Source of the DNA: Ferroplasma sp037442045
GTDB lineage: Archaea > Thermoplasmatota > Thermoplasmata > Thermoplasmatales > Thermoplasmataceae
NCBI RefSeq assembly: GCF_037442045.1
Contig: NZ_JBBIRC010000003.1
Coordinates: 1 to 55,047 of the forward strand
Length of the DNA: 55,047 nt
Direction of reading: 5' to 3'
Under the pieces are notes generated by a model. That model was not told the DNA's origin. It was given only the letters and a program-made list of their open reading frames with translations, and ran no database searches. Shown one piece after another: positions 1 through 8,020 of this stretch. Both the position numbers and the translations under genes were made by a program. Position 1 is the stretch's first letter, and every line of letters starts with the position of its first letter.

Positions 1-17
1 TTATATATTCCAGGCAT
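1..17 (-). CDS. possible start of next complex I gene (nuoN?), cut by window edge
   Basis: On the minus strand an ATG at 17-15 opens a frame that runs off the window edge after five codons. A TTAAATATT element lies about 22 nt upstream, at the usual distance of an archaeal TATA box from a leaderless start. The position follows nuoM, where nuoN usually lies, so nuoN is the natural guess. The visible residues are far too few to prove it, and the roughly 95-nt gap after nuoM holds no longer frame. Confidence 0.3.
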
Positions 18-111
18 TAATATAATTTTTTCAATATTTAACAATGCTATTTCACTGTAATAAGCATAGCAGTGCAAAAAATTGCTATCCATATTATACC
101 TTTAATAATGA

Positions 112-1656
112 TTATAATGCTGCCAGGTGTGCTGCATATATTGTAAGTATCTTAAATGCTAGTGTGGGATATATTCCAAAAAATATATTTACTGCAAATA
201 TTAAGCCTAAAATAGCGATTTCCGCTCTATTTGCATCTTTAAGCCTACCAAGGCGCTCCTTAAAAGGTCCGAACAGTGTTCTCTGTGCTGCCCAGATAAA
301 ATAAGAAGATGTTACTAAAAGGCCAATTACCATTATAATTGTAAGCATTCCTATAGACTGATATGCAGATATTGTCACGGAAAATTCACCTATAAATCCT
401 GGTAATGAAGGCAATCCCAGAGATGCAAGCATTGATATGAGCAAAAACGTTGCAAGCAATGGCATTTCTCTATATATGCCGGATAATGCATAGATTTTTA
501 CAGTCCCAGTTCTTTTTTTAATAAACAGCAGGGCGGCAAGCATAAAAGAATTGACAAGTGCATGGGATAGCAACTGGTACATACCTCCTGCTATATCCAT
601 AGTTTTTGCATAACCATGTGATAGCAAAGCAGTTCCAAATGATATTGTTACAAAGGCCATTTCAGTAATGCTTGCATATGCAGCCATTTTTTTTAAATCT
701 TCCTGCATCAATGCAACAAAAGAGAAATATACAACACTGATTAAGCCCAGCAGAATTATAAAGTAAATAAGGTATTTTGGGAAAAGGCTACCGACAGGCT
801 CAAGAATCCCGAAAAAACCATATCCACCCATGGCAAGAAGCCCTCCTGATAACATTACGGTTCCTGGATATGGAGCATCGAAATGTGCATCTGGAAGCCA
901 TGTATGCACTGGAAATGATGGGAGTTTAATGAGAAACGAAAGCAAGAATCCAAATATTATAAAGTAAAAACTGTAAACAGGAATTGTTTTTATAAATTTT
1001 AAATTGAGAAGGTCAGAGAATTGAAATGTAATTAAGCCCGTATCAAGGTAAAAATATGTTGACAGTGTAAAAATTGAAAGAAGCATAAATAGAGAACCTA
1101 TATGCGTATAAATAAAAAATTTTAAAGAACTTTTTCTGTGGTTTCCAGTTCCATATTTTGATATTATAAAAAAAACAGGAATTAATACAATTTCCCAGAA
1201 TATATAGAAGAACAGTAGATTGCGTGATACAAAAACACCGACCAACCCCAATCCGGAAGCCATTAATAGGCCAAAAAATTCAGGTGGTCTGCTTTTGGAG
1301 GATATGAGCAGCGAGAATAATGTTACAATAAGTGACATTATAACAAGTATATCTGTAAATCCTGTAAGCCCAATAGAAAATATAATACAGATATTCACGA
1401 GATGGATACTCAATGATGAAATAAGAAAACTGGAATATGAAATAACATTTCCCCTGTATGAATTAAATATTATCAATGAATAAATTGAAAATGCAATCAG
1501 GATAATACTTATGAATCCTGTAGAAATATATTTTGCATATTTACCTGAAAGAAATGTTAATATTGTTACTAATAAAAACGTTATCAGGAAATACAATAGA
1601 AACATTAGCAACAATATGTGATAATAGATTAAAAAAATATTGTTGTAATTCGCCAT
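112..1656 (-). CDS. nuoM: NADH-quinone oxidoreductase subunit M (complex I antiporter-like subunit)
   Basis: This is a membrane proton-pumping subunit of archaeal complex I, made of about 14 hydrophobic helices. From the ATG at 1656 it is 514 aa, the family length. Key family residues are visible: Glu155 in FWEIVLIP (E. coli NuoM E144), Lys244 in IKLPSFPVHTWLPDAH (K234) and the late Glu in GFIGEFS (E407). The TM8 channel lysine (E. coli K265) is replaced by Ala275 in GGLLAMGGYG; the 31-residue spacing from Lys244 makes the alignment unambiguous. The frame is open to a TTG at 1695, and a more family-like start is the ATG at 1605, so the N-terminus is uncertain. A TATA-like run near 1711-1722 lies upstream. 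Other nuo genes should follow off the left edge. Confidence 0.93.
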   Translation of the reverse strand: MANYNNIFLIYYHILLLMFLLYFLITFLLVTILTFLSGKYAKYISTGFISIILIAFSIYSLIIFNSYRGNVISYSSFLISSLSIHLVNICIIFSIGLTGFTDILVIMSLIVTLFSLLISSKSRPPEFFGLLMASGLGLVGVFVSRNLLFFYIFWEIVLIPVFFIISKYGTGNHRKSSLKFFIYTHIGSLFMLLSIFTLSTYFYLDTGLITFQFSDLLNLKFIKTIPVYSFYFIIFGFLLSFLIKLPSFPVHTWLPDAHFDAPYPGTVMLSGGLLAMGGYGFFGILEPVGSLFPKYLIYFIILLGLISVVYFSFVALMQEDLKKMAAYASITEMAFVTISFGTALLSHGYAKTMDIAGGMYQLLSHALVNSFMLAALLFIKKRTGTVKIYALSGIYREMPLLATFLLISMLASLGLPSLPGFIGEFSVTISAYQSIGMLTIIMVIGLLVTSSYFIWAAQRTLFGPFKERLGRLKDANRAEIAILGLIFAVNIFFGIYPTLAFKILTIYAAHLAAL

Positions 1657-1854
1657 ACATAAGATTATAAAATTGTAAATGGGCCAAACTCGCAAATAAA
1701 ATCATATATATCAAGTTTATATATGGCATATATTCTTTCATTTCTTCACATCATTGACAATTCATCATTACTGGCAAATTCTGGTTATAGCAATAAACAT
1801 TGTAAAAATAAATAAAAATTATAACAAAGGGGAGAAAATGCATTTTTATTCTTA

Positions 1855-1939
1855 TGCAAGGGACGGGATTCGAACCCGCGAACTCCTTCGAGATAGAATC
1901 TTAAGTCCTACACCTTTGGCCAAGCTTAGTTACCCTTGC
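1855..1939 (-). tRNA. tRNA-Leu (anticodon UAA)
   Basis: The minus strand folds into a class II tRNA. The acceptor stem is GCAAGGG/CCCTTGC with discriminator A at 1855. The anticodon arm is TAGGA-CTTAAGA-TTCTA, giving anticodon TAA. A long variable arm follows, then a T arm containing GGTTCGAATCC. The long variable arm, discriminator A and UAA anticodon all indicate leucine. The 3' CCA is not encoded and no intron is visible. It is an isolated gene about 200 nt upstream of nuoM on the same strand. Confidence 0.95.
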
Positions 1940-1965
1940 GTTGTGGTTAATTTGTTTGAGCTTAA

Positions 1966-1979
1966 TAAGTTTTTTTAAG
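1966..1979 (-). promoter_or_regulatory. TATA element of tRNA-Leu
   Basis: The minus strand reads CTTAAAAAAACTTA, centred about 33 nt before the first tRNA base. This suits an archaeal TATA box with transcription starting a few bases ahead of the mature 5' end. The call rests on position and composition only. Confidence 0.45.
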
Positions 1980-2000
1980 TTTCATTGAAAAATAGCATAA

Positions 2001-2012
2001 TATTTATAATAT
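2001..2012 (+). promoter_or_regulatory. TATA element of the small gene at 2029
   Basis: TATTTATAATAT is centred about 23 nt before the ATG at 2029, the spacing expected for a leaderless archaeal transcript. There is no Shine-Dalgarno sequence between it and the ATG. Confidence 0.5.
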
Positions 2013-2028
2013 ATTCTACTTGCATATT

Positions 2029-2280
2029 ATGGATGCAGATAATAATGCAGTGATGAGTTTCACGCTGGAGGAGGAACCCAAATGGATACGTGTTACACTG
2101 GAAGATGGAAGTGTGCTTGAAATTAAAACAGAAATAATGTCTATTATGAAGGTTGGTAATGACCCCAATACCGGTCTTCCACAGTATGCTATCAATGCTG
2201 CGCCCATGATAAGAATGATGCGTATACCAAAGGAATCCGTAAAGAAGAAAACAGAAACAGATAAGGGCCTGTATAGATAA
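2029..2280 (+). CDS. small conserved-looking protein of unknown function
   Basis: An 83-aa protein, acidic in its first half and basic at the end, without signal peptide or membrane segment. It reads like a small beta-rich fold: residues ~9-30 hold alternating hydrophobic strands (WIRVTLEDGS, LEIKTEIMSIMKV), then a GNDPNTGLPQY turn. The C-terminal tail is Lys-rich. I do not recognise the family. The ATG at 2029 is preferred over the in-frame TTG at 2020 because the TATA element at 2001-2012 puts the transcript start near 2029. It lies just upstream of an Lrp-type regulator on the same strand, with a separate TATA-like element between them. Confidence 0.75.
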   Translation: MDADNNAVMSFTLEEEPKWIRVTLEDGSVLEIKTEIMSIMKVGNDPNTGLPQYAINAAPMIRMMRIPKESVKKKTETDKGLYR

Positions 2281-2329
2281 TAAAATATTCGTATAAATAA
2301 ATTTAAATTACTTCTTTTCATGCTGTAGC

Positions 2330-2719
2330 ATGGATGAATTAGACTATAAGATAATTGATCTTTTAAGAGAAAATTCCAGAAAATCAAATATGGAAATTGC
2401 AAGGAAATTTAATATTTCAGAGGGAACAGTAAGAAAGCGAATTTTCAATATGGTGAACAGCGGAATAATTAAAAAGTTTACAGTGGAAACTTCGATTTAT
2501 ATAGAAGGCATAGTTCTAATTAAGCTTGATTCCAGGCATGCAACTGAAACTCTTAAAGTGCTAAAAGCCATTTATGCCGATATATACGAATTTTCCGGCA
2601 GTATAGATGTTGCAGTAAGAATAATACGCAGTACAATAGATGATTTAAATAGGGAAGTAGACAAAATAAGGGATTTAAGCGGAGTGATAAATACAGATAC
2701 AATGATAAGGCTTAAATGA
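2330..2719 (+). CDS. Lrp/AsnC family transcriptional regulator
   Basis: A 129-aa DNA-binding regulator. The N-terminal winged helix-turn-helix (residues ~1-55) opens with the family signature MDELDYKIIDLLRENSRKS and holds the recognition stretch ISEGTVRKRIFNMVNSGII. The C-terminal half (~60-129) matches the RAM alpha-beta domain used for oligomerisation and effector binding, but is shorter and lacks a clear ligand-binding glycine motif. A GTATAAATAAATTT element at 2291-2304 is the likely promoter. The neighbours do not reveal a target; autoregulation is common in the family. The ligand cannot be read from the sequence. Confidence 0.88.
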   Translation: MDELDYKIIDLLRENSRKSNMEIARKFNISEGTVRKRIFNMVNSGIIKKFTVETSIYIEGIVLIKLDSRHATETLKVLKAIYADIYEFSGSIDVAVRIIRSTIDDLNREVDKIRDLSGVINTDTMIRLK

Positions 2720-2773
2720 TAATTTAACGATATTATTATATATTTTGAATAAATATACAATCAGGTAATTTAC

Positions 2774-3046
2774 ATGTCTGAAGAAAACGTAATATTTGTG
2801 GGGAAAAAACCAACGATGAACTATGTACTGGCCATTGTGATGCAATTCAATAATTCCGGCATTGATAGAATCGCAATCAAAGCCCGCGGAAAAGCTATTA
2901 GCAAGGCAGTGGATATAGCTGAAATAACAAAAAGGAAATTTGTTCAGACTGCTAAATATGAAAAGATAGAGCTAAATACAGAAGTACTTGATGGAGAAAA
3001 TGGGCCATCAAACGTTTCGTCCATAGAAATAGTTCTTGTGAAATAA
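2774..3046 (+). CDS. albA: Alba DNA/RNA-binding chromatin protein
   Basis: A 90-aa archaeal chromatin protein of the Alba family, which coats DNA as dimers and also binds RNA. Family features are visible: VFVGKKPTMNYVLA with the conserved Lys pair at residues ~11-12, the first helix (residues ~14-26), the loop IKARGKAISKAVDIAEI, and the final strand SSIEIVLVK. The acetylatable lysine region KK is retained. A TTATATATTTTG element at ~2733-2745 is a plausible promoter, leaving a short leader. Length is as expected. Confidence 0.95.
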   Translation: MSEENVIFVGKKPTMNYVLAIVMQFNNSGIDRIAIKARGKAISKAVDIAEITKRKFVQTAKYEKIELNTEVLDGENGPSNVSSIEIVLVK

Positions 3047-3128
3047 TATATATTTTAAGTTTTTAAAAATATTTTCTACAAAACCTTAAATCTTAATCTT
3101 TGATACATAATTTGTATTCGGTGTTCCA

Positions 3129-4121
3129 ATGAAAAATTTCTATGATTGGCAATATGGCCTGCGGGATGAAATTAATGAGGTTAATTCGAGGCTTTTAAGT
3201 GCCATAAAAACAGATCAATTATACCTTTTTGATATGGCTAAATATACTATAGATGCAGGTGGAAAGCGTTTCAGGCCCCTTCTTACTATATTATCCTATG
3301 AAATTTCATGCAGTGAGCCATATGAAAAAATACTTGATCTGGCTGCTGGCTATGAGCTTATTCATACAGCAAGCCTGATTCATGATGATATAATTGATAA
3401 ATCAGAATATCGCAGAGGTCGAAAAACTTTAGCATCTCGAGACGGCGTGGACAATGCAATAGTAGTTGGTGATTATCTATTCGCAAAGGCATATGAACTT
3501 GGCTCCAGATACGGCTCAGATGTTTCAAAGATCATGGCAGATGGTTCTTCGCATCTGGCTGAAGGGCAAATCATAGAAGCGTTAAATATAGGGAATCTGT
3601 CTCTGGATATTGAAACATATACCAATATTATAAAAAATAAGACGGCATATTTCTTTTCTGCATGTTCTGAAGGGGCCACAATAGCAGCAGGAGCTTCAGA
3701 TAACGTCAGAATTAAGCTCCGTGATTTTGCTTTTAATATGGGAATGGCATTTCAGATCACCGATGATATCCTTGATATTGTGGGAAATGAAAAAGATATG
3801 GGAAAACCCACAATGGTTGACCTTAATCATGATGTTATTACTTTACCCATAATTCATGCGCTGTCGCATGTTCCAGTAGAGGACAAAAAGATATTAATAG
3901 ACATACTTACTGGGAAATACAGGGAAGATGATTATAAAACACAATTCCGTGAGATGCTTTTTAGATCGGGTTCTCTTGAATATGCTTTTAAAGTGGCAAA
4001 GAATTATGTTCTAAAATCTGTAGAGAATCTTAATGGAATAGGCAGATCAGAAGATCTGGGCTTATTGATGGATCTGGCACTTATAGTTGTAGATAGAATT
4101 AATGAATCTGGAGTGATATAA
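3129..4121 (+). CDS. idsA: trans-prenyl diphosphate synthase (geranylgeranyl/farnesyl type)
   Basis: A 330-aa all-helical class I prenyltransferase that condenses IPP with allylic diphosphates, providing the isoprenoid chains of archaeal ether lipids. The first Asp-rich motif is in LIHDDIIDKSEYRRGRKT (~residues 77-95) and the second is FQITDDILDIVGN (~residues 207-220); GGKRFRPLL binds IPP. The residues before the first Asp motif (ELIHTASLIHDD) include no bulky aromatic stop at the position immediately ahead, which fits a C15-C20 product, but chain length cannot be fixed by eye. It is directly followed by the Get3-like gene (stop and ATG adjacent), so the two are cotranscribed. Confidence 0.93.
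   Translation: MKNFYDWQYGLRDEINEVNSRLLSAIKTDQLYLFDMAKYTIDAGGKRFRPLLTILSYEISCSEPYEKILDLAAGYELIHTASLIHDDIIDKSEYRRGRKTLASRDGVDNAIVVGDYLFAKAYELGSRYGSDVSKIMADGSSHLAEGQIIEALNIGNLSLDIETYTNIIKNKTAYFFSACSEGATIAAGASDNVRIKLRDFAFNMGMAFQITDDILDIVGNEKDMGKPTMVDLNHDVITLPIIHALSHVPVEDKKILIDILTGKYREDDYKTQFREMLFRSGSLEYAFKVAKNYVLKSVENLNGIGRSEDLGLLMDLALIVVDRINESGVI
4110..4117 (+). promoter_or_regulatory. strong ribosome binding site of the Get3-like gene
   Basis: GGAGTGAT, 4 nt before the ATG at 4122, lies inside the end of the prenyl synthase gene. It is a near-perfect match to the archaeal 16S anti-Shine-Dalgarno and fixes the start. It also shows the pattern of this genome, in which operon-internal genes use Shine-Dalgarno sites. 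Confidence 0.75.
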
Positions 4122-5282
4122 ATGGCACGAATATTGTTATATACTGGAAAAGGAGGGGTTGGCAAAACAAGTGTAGCGGCATCTACAGCATCTATGCTGG
4201 CAAAGCAAAACAAAAAAACAATAGTTATGTCTACAGACCCTGCACACAGCCTTGGCGATTCACTGCAGGCTGATATAAAACCTGAACCAACAAAGATTTC
4301 GGATAATCTGTATGCACAGGAAGTGAATATAAACGATGCGATTCAATCACACTGGAGTGACCTTCGTGAATATCTCACTGCACTGTTCCAGTATCAGGGT
4401 TTAGACCCCATATCGGCAGATGAAATTGCCATACTCCCGGGATTTGAAGAAGCAACATATTTGTTATATATAAACGATTATATCAAGAATAATGCTTATG
4501 ACGTTATAGTTGTTGACAGTGCACCAACAGGGGAGGCTCTAAGAATGCTTTCATTTCCAGAGGTAATGCGCTGGTATATGGAAAAAGTATTTCCTATAAG
4601 CCGTACAGCAGCCAAAATTGCAAGGCCTTTGATGAGGCCATTTACAGGAATGCCGATGCCAAATGATAAAGTATTTAAAAATGCGGAAGGGCTCTATGAT
4701 GACCTTGGAGAAATACATAACATAATGCAAAATCCAGATATAACATCCATAAGGCTGGTAACCAATGCAGACCAGATGTCTTTCAATGAGACAAAAAGGG
4801 CATTTACATATCTCATGCTTTACGGTTACCCTGTTGATTCCATAATAGCCAATAAAATATATCCTGAAAAAACAGGAGACTTTTTCGAGAAATGGAGAGG
4901 AACACAATCTATCATTCTTGGCGAACTTGATTCTTCATTTCCAGAGATAAAAATATTTAAAAGTTATTTACAGAACAATGAGCTCATAGGCCAGGATAGG
5001 GTATTGAAATTCGGGCAGGACCTTTATGGTGACCAGGATCCATATTCTGTTTTTTATAAGGGAAAACCGGTTGAATTTATAAGGGAAAACGGAAAAACTG
5101 CAGTAAAAATAAAAATGCCATTTGCTGATAAAAAGAATCTTAATCTTTTTAACAAGTCAGGAGAACTTGTTGTGGAAGTAAATAATTGGAAGAGGATATT
5201 ATATCTCCCACAGACAATGGCAAACCTTCAACCATCAGGTGCAGAATTGAGAAACGGTTATCTATATATAACATTAAGTTAA
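4122..5282 (+). CDS. Get3/ArsA-family ATPase with C-terminal HSP20-like domain
   Basis: A 386-aa SIMIBI ATPase. The deviant Walker A GKGGVGKTSVAAS is at residues ~9-21, the STDPAHSLGDS switch I at ~38-48, VVDSAPTGEALRML (Walker B/switch II) near 130-143, and RLVTNADQMSFNE carries the A-loop. After about residue 320 comes a beta-rich segment of the ArsA HSP20-like type. The protein contains no cysteine at all, so it has neither the arsenite-binding cysteines of ArsA nor the zinc CxxC of eukaryotic Get3. A role in handling tail-anchored membrane proteins or other hydrophobic clients is therefore likelier than arsenite export; no arsenic genes are nearby. It lies downstream of the prenyl synthase in one operon. 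Confidence 0.88.
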   Translation: MARILLYTGKGGVGKTSVAASTASMLAKQNKKTIVMSTDPAHSLGDSLQADIKPEPTKISDNLYAQEVNINDAIQSHWSDLREYLTALFQYQGLDPISADEIAILPGFEEATYLLYINDYIKNNAYDVIVVDSAPTGEALRMLSFPEVMRWYMEKVFPISRTAAKIARPLMRPFTGMPMPNDKVFKNAEGLYDDLGEIHNIMQNPDITSIRLVTNADQMSFNETKRAFTYLMLYGYPVDSIIANKIYPEKTGDFFEKWRGTQSIILGELDSSFPEIKIFKSYLQNNELIGQDRVLKFGQDLYGDQDPYSVFYKGKPVEFIRENGKTAVKIKMPFADKKNLNLFNKSGELVVEVNNWKRILYLPQTMANLQPSGAELRNGYLYITLS

Positions 5283-5291
5283 TTACTGTAT

Positions 5292-5477
5292 ATGGATAAA
5301 AAAACAGTTATACAGATAAATATAGAAGTCCCACATATGGTGGATTCCGTTCTGGAAGAAAGCAAAAAGCTTTTCGATGGGGGAATGGAGTTATTTAGAT
5401 ATGGCTTAAGACTTGTAAACAACAAAGAAAATGCTAAAAAACCTGCCAAAACATTAAACAAAATTGAAATAAAATAA
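5292..5477 (+). CDS. small protein downstream of Get3-like ATPase, unknown
   Basis: A 61-aa protein of unknown family, starting 10 nt after the ATPase stop and ending one base before the convergent taw1 stop. It opens with a beta-like stretch (VIQINIEVPHMV), has a helical, amphipathic middle (VDSVLEESKKLFDGGMELFRYGLRLV) and a basic Lys-rich tail. There is no membrane segment or cysteine. The tight spacing suggests co-expression with the Get3-like ATPase and perhaps a partner role, but this is inferred from position only. Confidence 0.6.
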   Translation: MDKKTVIQINIEVPHMVDSVLEESKKLFDGGMELFRYGLRLVNNKENAKKPAKTLNKIEIK

Positions 5478-6455
5478 TTACTTTCTTTCTGCCTCAAGTC
5501 TATCAAGAGTTTTATGAATTTCCTTATCCACATCAATTTTTGCGTTTTCAGGATTTTTTGCTATCATTGCAACACGGCTTTCAAATCTATCTGCATATTC
5601 AAAATATCCTAATCTTTTTGCAAGTTCTGATGAAAATTCCATAATTTCAGCATGCGTAGGCATATTATCAAATGTAAGGCGGCCGGCAGATTGGCCTACA
5701 TGTACATATCCTTTTGATTCTATGAAATCGGGATCGGCTCTTCTATCCATATTTTCATATTCATTATAATAGGGGAAATTAACGTTTTTGACCATGGTGT
5801 GCCTGATTACCTTTCTTGTGTCCAGTGATGGGAGCAGGTCCAGAGTTTTATTAAAATTTTCCCAGGCATTTCCGATAGCTGGATGGAGTACATCATTGAA
5901 AATTTCTTTTGTAGGGCCGGCAACGGTTACGTACAGCTGTGTGGGCAGTGGATCCAGTGTTTCAAGTACTTTTGGCATTGTCCCATTGGTTACAACAAAG
6001 GTTGTTATTCCACGCCTTGTAGCAGCTTCTATGAGTTCACCAAGCCTGGTATATAATGTCGGCTCACCTGTAAGTGATATGGCCATATGCCTTGGATGCG
6101 AAGCTTCTTCAAAAAGCTCTTTTTTAACTTTTGGATTTCCTTTAAATCCTGATAAAAGCTTTAGATGAGCCTTTATACTCTCTTCAAGAATGAATTCGGG
6201 ATCATCTTCCTCATTAATATGCATTGAATCAAATCCCTGAAATCTCCAGCAGAAATCACAGTTTTCAGAACACTGGTTTAGTGAAGGTGTCATCTGAATG
6301 CATTGATGTGAATTAATTCCGTAAAAAGTATTTTTATAGCATGGTGCTTTACCCAGTAATTCATTCTTTGTCCAGTGGCAAATTTTAACTGCTGAATGTT
6401 TGCCAACAAGGCCATAATGCTGTTTTTTGTAAACTGCTTCATAATTATTGATCAT
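5478..6455 (-). CDS. taw1: S-adenosylmethionine-dependent tRNA 4-demethylwyosine synthase
   Basis: A 325-aa radical SAM enzyme of the TYW1/Taw1 family. It builds the tricyclic 4-demethylwyosine from N1-methylguanosine-37 of tRNA-Phe using pyruvate. The radical SAM motif is CSENCDFCWR (CxxxCxxCW) near residue 75. Two further upstream cysteines (in CYKNTFYGINSHQC) fit the second iron-sulfur cluster of the family. ISLTGEPTLY is the family GEP motif. The ATG at 6455 is preferred to an in-frame TTG at 6464 because a TATA element at 6474-6485 predicts a leaderless start there. It is a single gene, convergent with the Get3 operon. Confidence 0.94.
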   Translation of the reverse strand: MINNYEAVYKKQHYGLVGKHSAVKICHWTKNELLGKAPCYKNTFYGINSHQCIQMTPSLNQCSENCDFCWRFQGFDSMHINEEDDPEFILEESIKAHLKLLSGFKGNPKVKKELFEEASHPRHMAISLTGEPTLYTRLGELIEAATRRGITTFVVTNGTMPKVLETLDPLPTQLYVTVAGPTKEIFNDVLHPAIGNAWENFNKTLDLLPSLDTRKVIRHTMVKNVNFPYYNEYENMDRRADPDFIESKGYVHVGQSAGRLTFDNMPTHAEIMEFSSELAKRLGYFEYADRFESRVAMIAKNPENAKIDVDKEIHKTLDRLEAERK

Positions 6456-6473
6456 TAAAAACAAATTTAAAAA

Positions 6474-6485
6474 GAATATATAAAC
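6474..6485 (-). promoter_or_regulatory. TATA element of taw1
   Basis: The minus strand reads GTTTATATATTC, centred 25 nt before the ATG at 6455. This supports a leaderless mRNA and decides between two possible starts. Confidence 0.6.
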
Positions 6486-6721
6486 TCTTTGAAGCCATAA
6501 TCACAAAACAAAATAAAACTAGAAAACGCAAAAGAAGAACAAAACAATTTAAATGCTGGAAAAAAATCGAAAGCAGGAACTGGAGCAATTAATCATTTAG
6601 AATAAAACTTCATCCATTGAAGTTAGTATTATCCCTTAAAAACAAAGCTTGATAATTTATTTATTCATTGTAGCTAGATTAGCGTTTTAATTATTAAATA
6701 ATAAATTTACATTAAGAATTA

Positions 6722-7036
6722 ATGGTCGTTAATATTATTGCCGATGAATTGCAGGATATGGTTAAAAATAATGAATGTGTAATTATAGATGTCAGAGAAA
6801 AATTTGAGTATGAATCCGGGCACATAGAGGGTTCTATACTTATTTCTATGTATGATGTTTTTAATAATATAGAAAGTGTAAGGAAATATTCTGATAAAAA
6901 ACTGGTGCTGGTATGCAGTTCTGGCCATAGAAGTTATTATACGGGAAAATTCCTTGAAGAGAATGGAATTAAAAATATATATAATTTGTATAATGGTTTA
7001 TATGGCTGGGAGATTGAAGACAAGCCATTGATATAA
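6722..7036 (+). CDS. single-domain rhodanese-like sulfurtransferase
   Basis: A 104-aa rhodanese domain protein. It has the N-terminal CDC25/rhodanese elements VIIDVREKFEYESGHIEGSI and the active-site loop VCSSGHRSYYTGKFL with catalytic Cys near residue 63, followed by the closing NLYNGLYGWE motif. It probably carries persulfide sulfur in the cytoplasm; the partner is unknown. A TAAATAATAAATTT element at ~6694-6707 lies about 22 nt before the ATG, so the mRNA is probably leaderless. It stands alone between the taw1 promoter region and the MoxR operon end. Confidence 0.9.
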   Translation: MVVNIIADELQDMVKNNECVIIDVREKFEYESGHIEGSILISMYDVFNNIESVRKYSDKKLVLVCSSGHRSYYTGKFLEENGIKNIYNLYNGLYGWEIEDKPLI

Positions 7037-7173
7037 ATTCCGAATGGCACTATCTTTCAGCAATGCTGATGGGACTACATCAGCTTTTAACTGGATAGTG
7101 ACCTCATATACTATATTTGATTATTTTATAATCATTAATAAACTTTTCTAAATATTTTAAGAGTCAGTAACAT

Positions 7174-8019
7174 TCATGATTCATTATTTAATTCAACGAT
7201 AATGTCTTTTCCTTTCTTGTTGCTGTATGAAACCAGTATATAAACTGCAAGTATAACTATAGCAATATACAGAAATTCAAATTGAATAGAAACAAAATGC
7301 AAAGATTCAAAAAATATGTATCCTATAATTAATCCAAGAACTATGGAAAAGGACCCGAAGGTATTGTCGTTCTTTTTGCCATCTTTCAGAAACAGCCAGA
7401 GTATGCTTCCCATAATTGATGCCATAAATCCAATTGATACTGGAGTTTCTAATGGGATAGTAAGTTTGTAAAGCGGCAAATACCCTCCTAAACCCGTAGT
7501 AAATAATGAAAGTAGCGAAGCATACTCAGTCTCACTCACAGCAGTAAAGCTTGAAAGATATGAAAATATGTTAATTGTAATTCCTTCTGTTTGCATATAT
7601 GCAATTGTTGCCATTTGCATAAGCATGATTCCTGAAACTACTATATAATTAGAAATTAGATGCCAAAAATTTTGTGTAAATATTCCATCAATAAGTAACA
7701 GGATGACCATTATAATTAATCCAGTTAAAATCAATTTATATGTAACAGGCATATTTGGAAGGTAATAAAAATATTTTTTCACGATGGTTGTATTTTTAGA
7801 TAATGTTTTGAGGTAAAGTAACAGGATTGCCAGTATAGTAAAGAATATTGCAGGAACACCATATGTTTTTCTAAATTTTGATAGCAATATCTCTATTGAA
7901 AAAATAATTACCAGATAAAAAAGTGTATCACCTATAATTATTTTCTTCAAAGCATATAGCATTATGATGTCAGGAATGAAAATTATAATTGCTACTAAAG
8001 GCGTTATAAATTTATTCAT
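7174..8019 (-). CDS. polytopic membrane protein, last gene of the MoxR/DUF58 operon
   Basis: A 281-aa, highly hydrophobic protein with about eight predicted helices and short loops, ending in a short charged tail. I do not recognise a named family. The ATG at 8019 is chosen over the in-frame ATG at 8034 because GCAGGTGC lies just ahead of it; it starts 2 nt after the DUF58 stop codon. As the distal gene of an operon with MoxR and DUF58, it is probably the membrane partner of that pair. In other archaea and bacteria MoxR/DUF58 clusters also carry multi-spanning proteins of unknown role. Confidence 0.8.
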   Translation of the reverse strand: MNKFITPLVAIIIFIPDIIMLYALKKIIIGDTLFYLVIIFSIEILLSKFRKTYGVPAIFFTILAILLLYLKTLSKNTTIVKKYFYYLPNMPVTYKLILTGLIIMVILLLIDGIFTQNFWHLISNYIVVSGIMLMQMATIAYMQTEGITINIFSYLSSFTAVSETEYASLLSLFTTGLGGYLPLYKLTIPLETPVSIGFMASIMGSILWLFLKDGKKNDNTFGSFSIVLGLIIGYIFFESLHFVSIQFEFLYIAIVILAVYILVSYSNKKGKDIIVELNNES

Positions 8020-8020
8020 G

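Noticed and set aside
2016..2402. 128-residue minus-strand frame over the small gene and the Lrp gene start
   Set aside because: The plus-strand genes have matching promoters and, for Lrp, a clear family; the antisense frame has no recognisable feature.
4122..5282. Annotation as arsenite-transporting ATPase ArsA
   Set aside because: The protein has no cysteine at all and no arsenic resistance genes are nearby, so an arsenite pump subunit is unlikely.
6553..6600. 15-residue frame MLEKNRKQELEQLII between taw1 and the rhodanese gene
   Set aside because: Too short to judge and without a convincing promoter or RBS; left only as part of the A-rich tract noted in the findings.
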